Shown here: in pieces, positions 54,401 through 64,000 of the stretch
How the letters are laid out: each line of letters begins with the position of its first letter
How positions within the stretch are numbered: the stretch's first letter is position 1
Origin: Orthonyx spaldingii
Lineage: Eukaryota; Chordata; Aves; Passeriformes; Orthonychidae
NCBI GenBank assembly: GCA_013397795.1
Contig: VZTJ01002530.1
Span: 974,510 to 1,038,509, forward strand
Length of the DNA stretch: 64,000 nt
Reading direction: 5' to 3'
Translations under genes and position numbers: made by a program
Notes under the pieces: model-generated
Told to the model about the DNA's origin: nothing
What the model saw: the letters and a program-made list of their open reading frames with translations, nothing else
Databases searched by the model: none

Positions 54401-54487
54401 CACTGGGAGTACACAGTGCAGTAGAAGGAATTAGGGAGTAAACAGGAATTGCACTGGGAGTACAGAGTGCAGCAGAGGGAATTAGCA
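54401..54487. repeat. Partial tandem duplication, 51-base period
   Basis: CACTGGGAGTACACAGTGCA followed by GTAGAAGGAATTAG at 54401 recurs 51 bases later at 54452 with a few substitutions (ACAGAGTGCAGCAGAGGGAATTAG). About 36 bases are duplicated around a short spacer. Confidence 0.85.
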
Positions 54488-55930
54488 GATTACCTTTAAG
54501 GTACAGTCATTATTTCAGGCACCTGTTTTCTCTAACATGGCCACTACTTGGCAGTTTTCAAGCAGCAGATATATTTGTTGGGGTATTTTAAGAAGACTAC
54601 AGCCACCAGTCTTCTGCAGCTGGGAAGCAGGTGGTAATGACACAGCCACTTGCTTAACACATAGCAGGCTGCTGACAACATTTGCCTTTTTCAGTCATTG
54701 TTGAGAGCTCAGACACAACACAAGCTGATCATATTCATTACCTGTGAAACATATCCAGACTCCAAGTGGGTATGTGAAAAGGTAACGTGAAAATTTAAAG
54801 GAGAGAGCTTTATTGTGGAACTACTAATTACTAGTAAATGAAGCTAACTAGCTAAATAAAACTTACTTAAAACCCAAAGACTACTTAGCACCAGGCTGTA
54901 ATGAATAAAATTATCAGAACTCAGTAAGCAAGCCTCTGGAAGGGTTTAATTACCTGTGAATCTACTGGAGACCTGAACAGAGGAGGATTTCAATTCTAGG
55001 TAACAAGACTTCTGAGAAAACAGGAGAGAATGTGCAAGACATACAGGGCAATTTATTCCAAGACAACACTTGTGTTACAGCCCCCTCTGCTGGAAATATC
55101 TACAACATATTGTTACACAATAGTCTGAAAAAAATGTCAAGTAAATTAAAAACATGGGGAAAAGAGCTTATAACATGGCTTTTTATTCACTCGTGTTTCA
55201 TCTTGCACTTGCAGCTGAGTAAGTACATTTCACAGAAGAGTAAGTGCTGTAATATCAAGTACAATTACTGACAACTTTAGATCTCTGCCATCAGGCAAAC
55301 CAGTTTTGACAGTGTCATGTAGAGTGTGAACAGCTTTATTAATTCAGGCAAGAGGACCTTAAATTTGGAACCAAAAACATCCAACAACTTTCATCAGATG
55401 ACATAGAATAGTATTCAAATGGCCTTTCTAAACCAGAACTGCAGGGAAAAACACCCAGACGTGACTGACTGGGAGAGTTTTTCTTTCTGTGTTTCAAAAT
55501 CCCAACTCTCCACAACGCAAGGTGCTGTTCTAAAGTTGAAGTAATGAATCTAGCCTCAAGACCCAGAAAAAGAAATAAGGATTTGTAACCATCATTTCGA
55601 AGACCTAAATGAGGTTCACCATTTTCTCTTAAAATGTTCTTTATTTGCTGTTTACTTTGTAGCTCAGTCTTAAAATAACTTAAGTCACATTTTGAGTTTT
55701 TTCCCTAAGTGGTTCCAAAATAAGTAACACGTTTGACCCTCTGTAACAAAACTTCAAGTGAAAAAAAATAAAATCTCAGTTTCTCTCCAACATTTCCCAT
55801 TTTCCTTATTTATCAATTCATTAATAAAAGACTTTTTCACCCATTCCTCTCCTCTCTTACTGTCACTGCTTCAAGAAAGAAGGCAGCACTACTGCCATGC
55901 TTGCTTTAGCTATCTTGGTTTGATACTCAC

Positions 55931-56005
55931 AGCTGCAGGCATCGCTATGTGACTCTGGATGTAAGGCTGGTGATGTAGTGTTTGCACTCCATAATCAGAA
56001 TACAG
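55931..56005 (-). CDS. BOLL: BOLL penultimate coding exon
   Basis: These 75 bases encode LYSDYGVQTLHHQPYIQSHI then AMPAA. The acceptor is TATACCAG and the donor GCT|GTGAGT. Reading past the donor would add VSIKPR and a stop, so intron retention would give a short alternative tail. Confidence 0.9.
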
Positions 56006-59000
56006 CTGGTATAAAAAGAAAAAACCAAAAAATTAGCACAAAAGCTTGTTTCACAATGTTAGGTTTTTAATCCTTTCATAAGAATTTAGAACCTTCAAAA
56101 CTTCAAAATGTGGACTATGTGTATCTGAAATACTGACTTTTTAGAAACCACAGTTTCAATATCAAGTCTATGTTTTCCCCAGTGATTAGTAAAGTTTAGC
56201 AAACTTAGTTTATCATAATCAGTATCACAAATGACTTTCCTTGACAGAAGTAGCAGCTTCTCTACTACAAATCCATTTCACTCAGCTCTAATGGGAACAG
56301 TGTTTAAATGTGTAGATTAGCACATTGAAATGTAACTCCCAGCACTATCAGACTCACAAATATTTCCATACAAGTAATACAGACTACTCTTGGAATTTTA
56401 CACCATTCTTCCAAAATTTGACACACAGCTTCCTTTAACATGAACGAGTTGCCTACCTGTAAACCAAGAGCACACTGCAACCAAATATTCCTTAGATAAT
56501 TTCATATATATTCTTAGTGCTCACAGATTTCAAATTTCTGTACAAGTTTGTATCTCATTCATGAAATACTAAAGGTAAAATAGTATTGTTAACAAGATTA
56601 TGATTGTAACATAAATACCAAGATTTATGCACTTTGAAAAAGGAAGAAAACCCCCGTAACCCAAGCCGTGTATTATTCAATATCTTTGTAGGGAAATTAA
56701 AGTACTTCAGTATGTCAGAATTTTCCACTTGAGATGTCTGAAATACCAGTTTTGGAACTTCTCTTAGTTTATGTAGCAATAAAACACCCATTAACTTTTG
56801 GAACAATACTTGATTACTAGTATTAATAACTAGATGTCCTAATTTAACATCTATTTTTGCCTCCCTGTTCATGAGGAATGAATATTTGAGAAAATTGAAA
56901 ATGTGTCATGATTAAGTTTTTCTGTAGCCATTTACTGTTACTTTTAATATCCAATTATGAAGAGATTGGTTGAATGATTAAATATTTTTTGTTTACAATT
57001 TTTTCTTCTGTATCAGTGTCATTTCTAATGCTTAAGAGATTTTTAAAGTACAATAAAACACTCTTAATTCAGATCATCAGATTATTTAGAAACAAGTTTC
57101 TACTCACAGAATAATTACTTCAGGAAACTATTGTGGTTCAGGGTGTACTAACCCAACCAATCCACGAATGGACTCCCATTTTACTGAAACATCACTTGCA
57201 AACAAACACAACTGACAAGTCCTTATATTGCTGCCTGTAGTACATTTGGAACTCTCTAAAATATTTCAGAATCAAAGCATTCTCCTAGACAGGAAGAGAA
57301 ATTCTAACTTGAGGACACCTGAAATTATTTCACAGCAGTGTACGTACTGGAACAGTTGACCTAACTGCCTCAACAGCCAGTGCTTAAAATAAAAGATTCC
57401 ATTTTTCACTTGCAAATAAGCACGTCAATTTTCAGTACACTTGTTTACACTTTTAAAAATACCTCAGGAACTGCAGCTTCCATTAGGAGAGGTGGAGATA
57501 TACATCCCCCTTCCTGGTTAATTCCTATTGGCTGATAAAAGACTTCAGTTGGTTGCAGATACAGGAGTGGAGGTGAAGAGGTAGGAGACTGAAATAAAAC
57601 ACATTATTCTAATAAATTTTATGCTTTAAGCAGGATAAAGATAAAAGCTTATTTTACAGTCTTCTGAGCTACATATAAACAAAAGATAAAGCTTTAAAAT
57701 GCAGTGTCAAAAACAATCTTTGATAACCTAAAGAAACTAAGTGAGAGGGAAGTGTATAGAAAGGTCAGGTAAGTAGGAGAAAAAGTGTTCCTGAATTTTA
57801 TGTAGTTCTCAGATTTTATTTACATTTTGGAAAGCATTGTGAAATTCTAAAACTTCTAAAATTCACACTTAAGATGAGAGAAACAGATTACAGTTTAATT
57901 TTCCCTTGCAACAATGTTACACTAGCAAAACAAGTATTTTTGTGTTAAAATAATTATAATATCTCCATAATTCAGCACCCTGATTTCAGAGCAGCAGACT
58001 GATTACTAGAGTGGAACAGACCATCACTGGACAAGGCTGGCTGCTACTGAAGCAATGAGGCTGCATTGTAACAGTTCAAGCTTAAGGGACTTGGTCCTCC
58101 TTTCAGGTTCCAACTCTTAAAGTTCAAGTGTCAAGATTTCCATATGAAGCTGCTCTTTTACAAAACAGATACACTCTCACTCCAAAACGACTAAGTTAAC
58201 AACTTCAAATTCTTCTTCCTATTTCAAGGGCCTGAGTCTAATTTCATCCTGTATCCACATGCTTTTGCTAACAATATTCCTATGAAACATAATATCAGTT
58301 CATTGGCAAGTTAATAACCATTTCTTTAATCAGGCAAAGTTTGCCAGTTTTTACCTTCTCTCTAAAGAATTTATTAGGTAATTTGATACAAATATTTTGC
58401 TAAATGGAAGGGGAGAGGGAGATGTTTTCTTGGCATCAGATTTATATTTAATGTTTCAACAGATGCTATTTTATGCCTTCTGTTGTAGCAGTAAATGTTG
58501 TAAATACATTACTAAAATACAGCAATTAATACTCATTTCAATCAAGTTGTGAATAGTGGGAAATATCATTCTTAGATAAGCAGAGCATACCTTTAAACTA
58601 GGTGAAAAGTAATGGTAAAATGCTACAATTATGAACTGTATTTACCTGTGGAACAGACCACTGCCACTGACTTGAAAGACACTGTGTTGGTGCCTAAAAT
58701 TGAACAAGATGATGTTACTAATGTGGTGAAAAACAAATGAATACGCATAGAATAGTGTTATTCTCAAATCTGTAATTAATTCTCAACTAACAAGAGGAAA
58801 TACTTTTTTCACTAAGCCCCAGATTATTCAGGAACACGGTTTCGTCTATTTCCAGTCACCCTCCAACTTGGCTGTTTCATAAACTTCAGAAATACTTCAG
58901 TCAGATTCTCAACAGAGGTGCTCAGAGCACAAGAATCAATGGACCCAAGGTGGAACACAAAATATGTTGTAGCTTTAAGGTAAAAGTCTTTTACCATGAG

Positions 59001-62000
59001 AAGGGTCACGAATAGGTAGAGGCTATCCAGATATGTTGTGCAAAATCTCTATCATTGGAGCTACTTAAAACCCAACTGGACAAGTACCCAAGAAACCTGA
59101 TCCAATCAGCCCTACAATGAGCAGGAGTTTGACTTAGATGATGAAAGGATGCTACTAAGCCAGATGGCTTGCAACACAAAAGAAAACTCTAATTTATTAT
59201 ACTTTCATGTAGCTACATAAGCAAAATAGACCCTTTTCACTAGAATACAGTTTTCAATGAAGTTAAAGTATGTTTCATGCTACTATTATGAAGAGTCTTT
59301 TTATTTCCTAAGAATAAACAGATCTGGAACAGTGCTGCAAATAGTAGTGCATGGCTGGAGGACTAGTGATGGTCTGAAAATCAGATACCTGATAATGGTA
59401 CTGAGGAGACTGATAAACAGGTGGAGCAACCATCACAGGTGAACTGGAAACAGAGCGAGACTTCAAAAGAAAAAAGTTACAGATCTTAATGCAGCAATTT
59501 CATAAACTGTCACTCCTATCACACACAGCTCTGGAGTACTATAATGCCGAACCACCTCCCCTCCCTGCTGAAAATGATTTACCAAGACTTAAGCTACACT
59601 TAAGCTTCTTCAAACCCACTGTCTCTGAGAGCCTAAGTTAGATCAAATAAATTTCTGGCATATCCACTTAGACCAGAAAGCACTACACCATCACTACCTA
59701 GAGACAGTAAAACTTACTCCTGGGGTAAGGCCCAGACCGATTATGAACTATCCTGTTCAATAGGTCACACCAAAGCAGAAGTCCCCTGCAGTAGCAAAAT
59801 AAACTAAAATGATATTTAAAAAAAACCCCCACAAAATAAACAATCTAATATAAGGAAGCCATTTAAAAATCTAGCATGAGGCATAGCTGAAGAAACTGGA
59901 AACAGGAGGAACTTGAAAACACTGCAGTCATCCTGGTGCACAGAAAAGCATATACACCAAAATAAATGACTTACTGGCCATGGCTGCTGAACAGGAGAGA
60001 CTTCAGATGTATGAAAATAAGCCACGCCATTATGGTAAACATACGGATATCCACTCGAAGTGGTTAAGTACATGGTACCAGCGTCTGGTGATACAGCAGA
60101 ACCTGGAATAAATATTTTAAAACTTATTTACACAACTTTTTTTAGATGTGTGTATCATGGAAAAATGATAAGGTAATTTCTGATCTTTAGAGAAAGAAAA
60201 CATTGAAAGGAAAGAATATAGATCAGTGTGCCTAATGTCATCTCAGCTTCCTCTCAAGCACAATCATGAAAGCAGATGGCTACAGGATGTCTCCAGAGTT
60301 AGATGGGAAGGGCTGCAGAAGATGACATGCATATAAATTACTGAACACAACATATAATATGGGGACACTTACGCAGGGGCTAAAAAAAAAAAGGAAAATA
60401 AATTCTGTAACTGCAACTGAAATCACAAAATAGTAACAGTGATATTGTTTATACTGTGTTCTTCCTGATTTTCTCTGTACTAAGTAAGTTTCAGTTTTTC
60501 ATCTTGCCTTGGAAAGGTAAGAGCCACCACGAAGTGCAATTTTATGAACAGACAGAACACTGCATAGATCAACAGAATGCTCAGAGGGAGATCAAGAAGG
60601 GTCCCACAGGGATTCAAGTATCGATAGTAAGAGTTCGACTAATTCCTAGAAAAGCCTTAAGACACTTGGATACAATATAGCTGAAATATTATCCATAGAC
60701 AGGCTAAGATGCTTGTCAGGATAATGTTAAGCACACCTTAGAAAAAAGGTGTTTTAGCTCCAGTAAGCAATCTAGAGTAGCACTTACTGGTATCTCAAAT
60801 GAGGGGATCAACATGATCCCACAGCCAACAACCCTGTTCACGTCACTGACCACCACATACATTGCACAAACTTTCTACCAGTGTTGAATGAGTCTCTGGC
60901 AAAGCAAAAGGAAATCTTCTCCATCAAACACAGAAAATGCACTGTGAAAATTCACTGTGATGACAAAATGCATTTTGATGCTGAGGAAAAGCAAACCAAG
61001 TGGCCCTCCCAGTATGTTCAAAGCTCTTATCACAAGTGGTCCTATGATGACAGAAGAGCTTGAAATCATTTTACTCAATAGTATGAAAGACAAGCACTAC
61101 ATACGTGGGCTACAGAGGACAGCAATCTATTGTCTGGCTCTTGAATTCTGCTAAATAGAATGGAATCACAGCTCTACAGTGACATTATAAGTCTAGGTGT
61201 TCTGGCTTCATGAACCCAAGATGGGCTGCAATAGGACAAAGCATCCTGGTCACTAAGATACATTGAGCAGGAGAGCAGACATACTGAAACCAGGCCCTAG
61301 GATGTGTCTGGATGCCAACAGCATCTTGTATCACAGATCTATCCTAGGCATGAGAGAGAACAGGTAGTTGAACAAATAAAGATCTCAAAAGGACACAGCA
61401 GCTTTCTTCACAAAGCTTTTAGTAAGATTTTTGGTTTACCCCTCTGTTGCCTCATGTCTCAATTAAAACAGAGAGATATGCCCCTTTTCTATCAATACAC
61501 ACAATCACTATAAGAGTCAGAGGAAGGAAGCCCCACAAGTCAGGCAACACAACTGAGAAAGTACAAGTCAAAGATGGAAAGTAAAATAAAGCTCAGCAAG
61601 AAAATGGCACATAATCTCTTGATGATGATTGAGCAAAGATCATACCAAACAATTTCTAGAGCAAAGAAACTATAAAGTTGGCACAAGTATTCCATTTCCC
61701 CACGGCAAGCAATAACCCATACACACTTACACAAGGGAAAAGGGCATAAGAGGGGGAAGGAGGAAGCAAACTTCCCATCTTCAGCAAGTGTGTCTGCACC
61801 AACAGCATCAGCCTATGTATGAACTACTCCTAACAGACAGCATGACAGGAACTGAAGAAAACTAAAGAGAGCTTCAGAATTAAACCAACATTCTTCTGCA
61901 TTGTCCTCTGACTCAATATCAGCAAAATGATGGGTTTTTCCTAGCTCTTCCAAAAGGTACCATAGGACAAATACTGAAGCAAAGTCCCTCAGTTGACTTC

Positions 62001-62654
62001 AATGCCTGTTGCACTCAAAAAAGAAATCTATTTTACATCTCTGACATAGCCCTTACTGAGGACTAACCCACAGATCTCATCTTAAAAGCTGGTCATTTAT
62101 AGCCTACATTTTCACTATCCCTTCAATATCTTAGAACAAACAGCTCAAGAACACAGTGATGACTGCAACCACCCATTCTTTATGGTTTCTGCTGAAGAAA
62201 GCAAGATGCAACAATCCTGATGGATTTTGGTAACAAATCAATGAATAACAAGGCAACTAACCAGCACAGACTGCTTTATCCTGTAGAATCTGTGAGGACA
62301 CTGTAAACATTTAGATTTAAGGTTCTGCCAGGCAACTTGAATTTCGATTCAGTTGGTTCCTACACAGGTAACTCTCTCCAATAAAGTAAAAGAAACAACA
62401 TATTGAGAAATAAAAGAGCCAAGAGACCATAAATCTGTTTATATGGACATTTCCACTGCAAACCCATTCTCAGCAGATTCCACACACAACATTAGTGCAG
62501 TGCAAGACCAGGCACATCTTGGTTAAAAACTTACATTCATAAGGACAAGACACAAATGCAAGTAAAAATACATACGAGCATTAGGACTCCGCACTTGTTT
62601 TCTTACTGCTGGACCAATATTCAATTTCTTATCCTTATAGTTGAGTTTTTTAGC
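55931..62654 (-). CDS. BOLL: BOLL (boule homolog, RNA-binding protein), six internal coding exons; both ends missing
   Basis: BOLL is the ancestral DAZ-family protein, a germ-cell cytoplasmic RNA-binding translational activator needed for male meiosis or spermatid development. Exons in transcript order are 62576-62654, 59975-60102, 59389-59460, 58646-58693, 57463-57588 and 55931-56005. All have AG/GT borders and join in frame to 176 codons. The first carries the end of the RRM (DKKLNIGPAVRKQ). The second carries the DAZ motif (YLTTSSGYPYVYHNGVAYFH). The rest is the Pro/Gln/Tyr-rich C-terminal region (YQSPQYHYQ, SSQWQWSVPQ, LLYLQPTEVFYQPIG). The exons with the start codon and most of the RRM lie right of 64000. 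The final exon (expected short, ending near a W-S-I-H-Y tail in mammals) was not found. In mammals BOLL is also adjacent to RFTN2 and MARS2. Confidence 0.94.
57463..57588 (-). CDS. BOLL: BOLL exon, Pro-rich C-terminal region
   Basis: These 126 bases encode 42 residues from SPTSSPPLLYLQPTEVFYQP to LLMEAAVPE, phase 0 at both ends. The LYLQP-x-EV-x-YQP block is typical of BOLL. The acceptor is TTATTTCAG and the donor GAG|GTATTT. Confidence 0.94.
58646..58693 (-). CDS. BOLL: BOLL small exon (QWQWSVPQ)
   Basis: This 48-base exon encodes APTQCLSSQWQWSVPQ, phase 0 at both ends, with acceptor AATTTTAG and donor CAG|GTAAAT. It is too short for ORF detection; QWQWSVPQ is the diagnostic match. Confidence 0.93.
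58921..59155 (+). mobile_element. CR1 non-LTR retrotransposon, 3'-end fragment
   Basis: The order of blocks matches the 3' end of avian CR1: CAATGGACCCAAGGTGGAAC, then a region like GTGAGGGTGACAGAGCA (here GAGAAGGGTCACGAATA), GTTGTGCAAAATCTCTATCA, TTGGAGCTACTTAAAACCCA, ACTGGACAAGTACCC and finally GAGCAGGAGTTTGACTTAGA. It lies in + orientation in BOLL intron DNA, opposite to transcription. It is divergent and 5'-truncated, and the terminal 8-base repeats are not clear, so it is an old copy. Confidence 0.85.
59389..59460 (-). CDS. BOLL: BOLL exon downstream of the DAZ-motif exon
   Basis: These 72 bases encode 24 residues, SRSVSSSPVMVAPPVYQSPQ then YHYQ. The acceptor is CTTTTGAAG and the donor CAG|GTATCT. 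The exon is phase 0 at both ends, so skipping would keep the frame. Confidence 0.93.
59975..60102 (-). CDS. BOLL: BOLL exon with the DAZ motif
   Basis: This 128-base exon completes a split arginine and encodes SAVSPDAGT then MYLTTSSGYPYVYHNGVAYF and HTSEVSPVQQPWP. This is the single DAZ repeat of boule, a protein-interaction segment (DAZAP and pumilio partners are known for the family). The acceptor is TATTCCAG and the donor CCA|GTAAGT. Confidence 0.96.
61258..61312. repeat. Dispersed repeat copy A in BOLL intron
   Basis: This roughly 55-base segment (ATACATTGAGCAGGAGAGCA to GATGTGTCTGGA) recurs in imperfect form at 62739-62795. Sharing about four fifths of positions, the two are likely pieces of one interspersed element. 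No family was recognised. Confidence 0.65.
62576..62654 (-). CDS. BOLL: BOLL exon with the end of the RRM
   Basis: These 79 bases encode AKKLNYKDKKLNIGPAVRKQ then VRSPNA plus one base. KKLNIGPAVRKQ is the last beta strand and tail of the RNA-recognition motif. The RNP-1/RNP-2 exons lie right of the window. The donor is CTC|GTATGT. Confidence 0.93.
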
Positions 62655-64000
62655 CTAGAATTAAAGAAAGGAGACATTATTTTCTACACAGATCTGGGCA
62701 TCTGAGAAATGAAAAATCACAAGGTACTTAGTAGGTTAATACACTGAGCATGAGAGTAATTATGCTGAAACCAGACCCTAGAATATGTGTCTGGAACCTG
62801 GTCAAACTCCTTAAGGTCTGTTTTTAATACTAACATGTATTTAGAAGACTTCAACATAAAAGAAAGTTCTGGAGACATTACTCAGCAGAGTAGAAGGAAA
62901 CAAAAAAAAAAATCAGTGCAAAGGATGATCAGTTTCATATAAAAAGAAATTCAAGAGTACAAAACAGAAGCCCATTATTTTCATACATAAATTGAAGCCT
63001 CGAAACTCAGCTTAAGATAGGGAAAGACCTAGATGTTACATGATTTTAAGATGAACGTGAAATAGTAGAAATACACAAAGATGAAAAAGATTATAGAATT
63101 GTAGGACATGTGAATTACAGGACTTACAGTAAGCAAAGTAAGACCTCAGTAAGACTTCTTATGTAGCAGTCTTTCAGTTAGAAAAACGGCAAAAATCATT
63201 AGCCATTTACAAAATGATACCCAGTATCACTGGTGCTTTGTTTACAGAAATAAAGCAATTAAAAAAAAAGCCAGGGCAAGAAAGCCAGTTGACTCAAGAA
63301 GTTCCTGCTTGTATACTTGTTTAGTTCCACTAACATCAAACAAAGGTTTGGAATTTCCAACATTTTAACCAGCCTTCTAATTGTGAGAAGGCAGTCTGCA
63401 TGTCTCAGATGCCATTTGGCCCTGCACCTTGATACCCTCACATGAATGAGTAAATCCTGACTGACAGGTATCTCCAATTCGTTCCCACCAAAATATAAGA
63501 GCACACATTTCACAAAACAAAATTAACTGAAGAGCTAATCATGTCACAAGGGAGGCTCTACAAGGAGTATCAAGACACTAACACAACTAAGAGAAGCAAA
63601 AATTAGATGACATGAGCTTCACCACTGAAGACTTCAAGAGAACTCAACTGTTTCTAAAAAGAATTACAGCAGGTCTGACAAACAAACATGTCAGAATAAA
63701 AAACAGCAGTTATGTTCCTAACTTCCACACAAAAATCTTGACAGCACTGAAATGTGACGGATAAAGTTTTCATAACTCTGTATGTACTGTAGACCACATA
63801 TAGACTAAGCAAATACAGATGAAATTCAAAAACAGTACTATGAACTAGAACTTCCTTCCTGAGTTCCAGAATATCTCAGTGTAAATATTATATCTCTTTA
63901 AACCATTTTATTAACTATCAGACCAAACTTATCTTCAAATGCAACTTGGCAAACAGAGGACCAGACTACTCATGCCTAGTAAGAAATTAATTATTTCATT
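62655..64000 (-). other. BOLL: BOLL intron sequence to the window edge
   Basis: No further RRM exon (RNP-1 GYGFVTFE or RNP-2 IFVGGI) is visible on the - strand. Besides copy B of the dispersed repeat at 62739-62795, only AT-rich intron DNA and an 84-codon chance frame (63259-63513) are seen. Confidence 0.7.
62739..62795. repeat. Dispersed repeat copy B in BOLL intron
   Basis: This is the second imperfect copy of the segment at 61258-61312, in the same orientation and about 1.5 kb away. Shared core words include CTGAAACCAG and TGTGTCTGGA. Confidence 0.65.

Larger units (their letters stand above)
42421..55930. other. Gene-poor interval between RFTN2 and BOLL
   Basis: About 13.5 kb of AT-rich sequence lie here. 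The longest open frame is 159 codons (44384-44863, - strand), with no recognisable domain and a cysteine cluster from simple sequence. Others are under 130 codons. Homopolymers and a short tandem duplication are present. It should contain the BOLL 3' UTR and perhaps its last coding exon. MARS2, found here in mammals as one long exon of about 590 codons on the opposite strand to BOLL, is absent. Confidence 0.7.

Noticed and set aside
55910..55930. Read-through of the BOLL exon into VSIKPR and stop as the true protein end
   Set aside because: The donor GTGAGT is near-consensus and the family has another exon here. It is kept only as a possible isoform.
60560..60680. Words like GGTCCCACAGGGATTC that recall the reverse-transcriptase region of CR1
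   Set aside because: Only about 20 bases resemble it and the frame breaks at once, so I do not call a second CR1.

Overview
This is a stretch of vertebrate nuclear DNA, most likely from a bird. It has AT-rich introns, canonical GT-AG exons, a 3'-end fragment of a CR1 non-LTR retrotransposon (a family abundant in birds and other sauropsids), and a very compact RFTN2 gene (about 28 kb from first to last coding exon). The gene order MOB4 > RFTN2 < BOLL < matches the block on human 2q33.1. The species cannot be told from sequence alone. No prokaryotic, viral or CRISPR-type feature is visible.

Layout: (1) 1-7611, + strand: MOB4 (phocein) from a CpG-rich intron 1 through coding exons 2-8 to the stop, with poly(A) signals near 7.8 kb. 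Exon 1 (about 20 codons) lies left of the window. (2) 7.6-14.4 kb: the convergent tail-to-tail interval holding the 3' UTRs of MOB4 and RFTN2, a short tandem duplication and an unexplained GC-rich patch. (3) 14448-41884, - strand: all nine coding exons of RFTN2 (raftlin-2), 507 codons, with a probable non-coding first exon ending at 42339. (4) 42.4-55.9 kb: about 13.5 kb with no gene I can support. In mammals the intronless MARS2 gene sits here, but no open frame of suitable length exists. (5) 55931-62654, - strand: six coding exons of BOLL (boule, the ancestral DAZ-family RNA-binding protein), from the last strand of the RRM through the DAZ motif to a penultimate exon. The upstream RRM exons lie beyond the right edge, and the terminal coding exon was not found.

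The three genes act in different processes and form no operon-like unit. MOB4 is a STRIPAK phosphatase/kinase complex subunit, RFTN2 a lipid-raft protein, and BOLL a germ-cell translational regulator. Exon boundaries were set by matching protein families and checking splice dinucleotides and reading-frame continuity. MOB4 exons sum to 205 codons plus stop and RFTN2 exons to 507 plus stop.

I found no novel biological system. The most notable points are the missing MARS2, the unlocated BOLL terminal exon, a transcription-strand bias of G-run/T-run tracts across the genes, and several small repeats and secondary-structure candidates.
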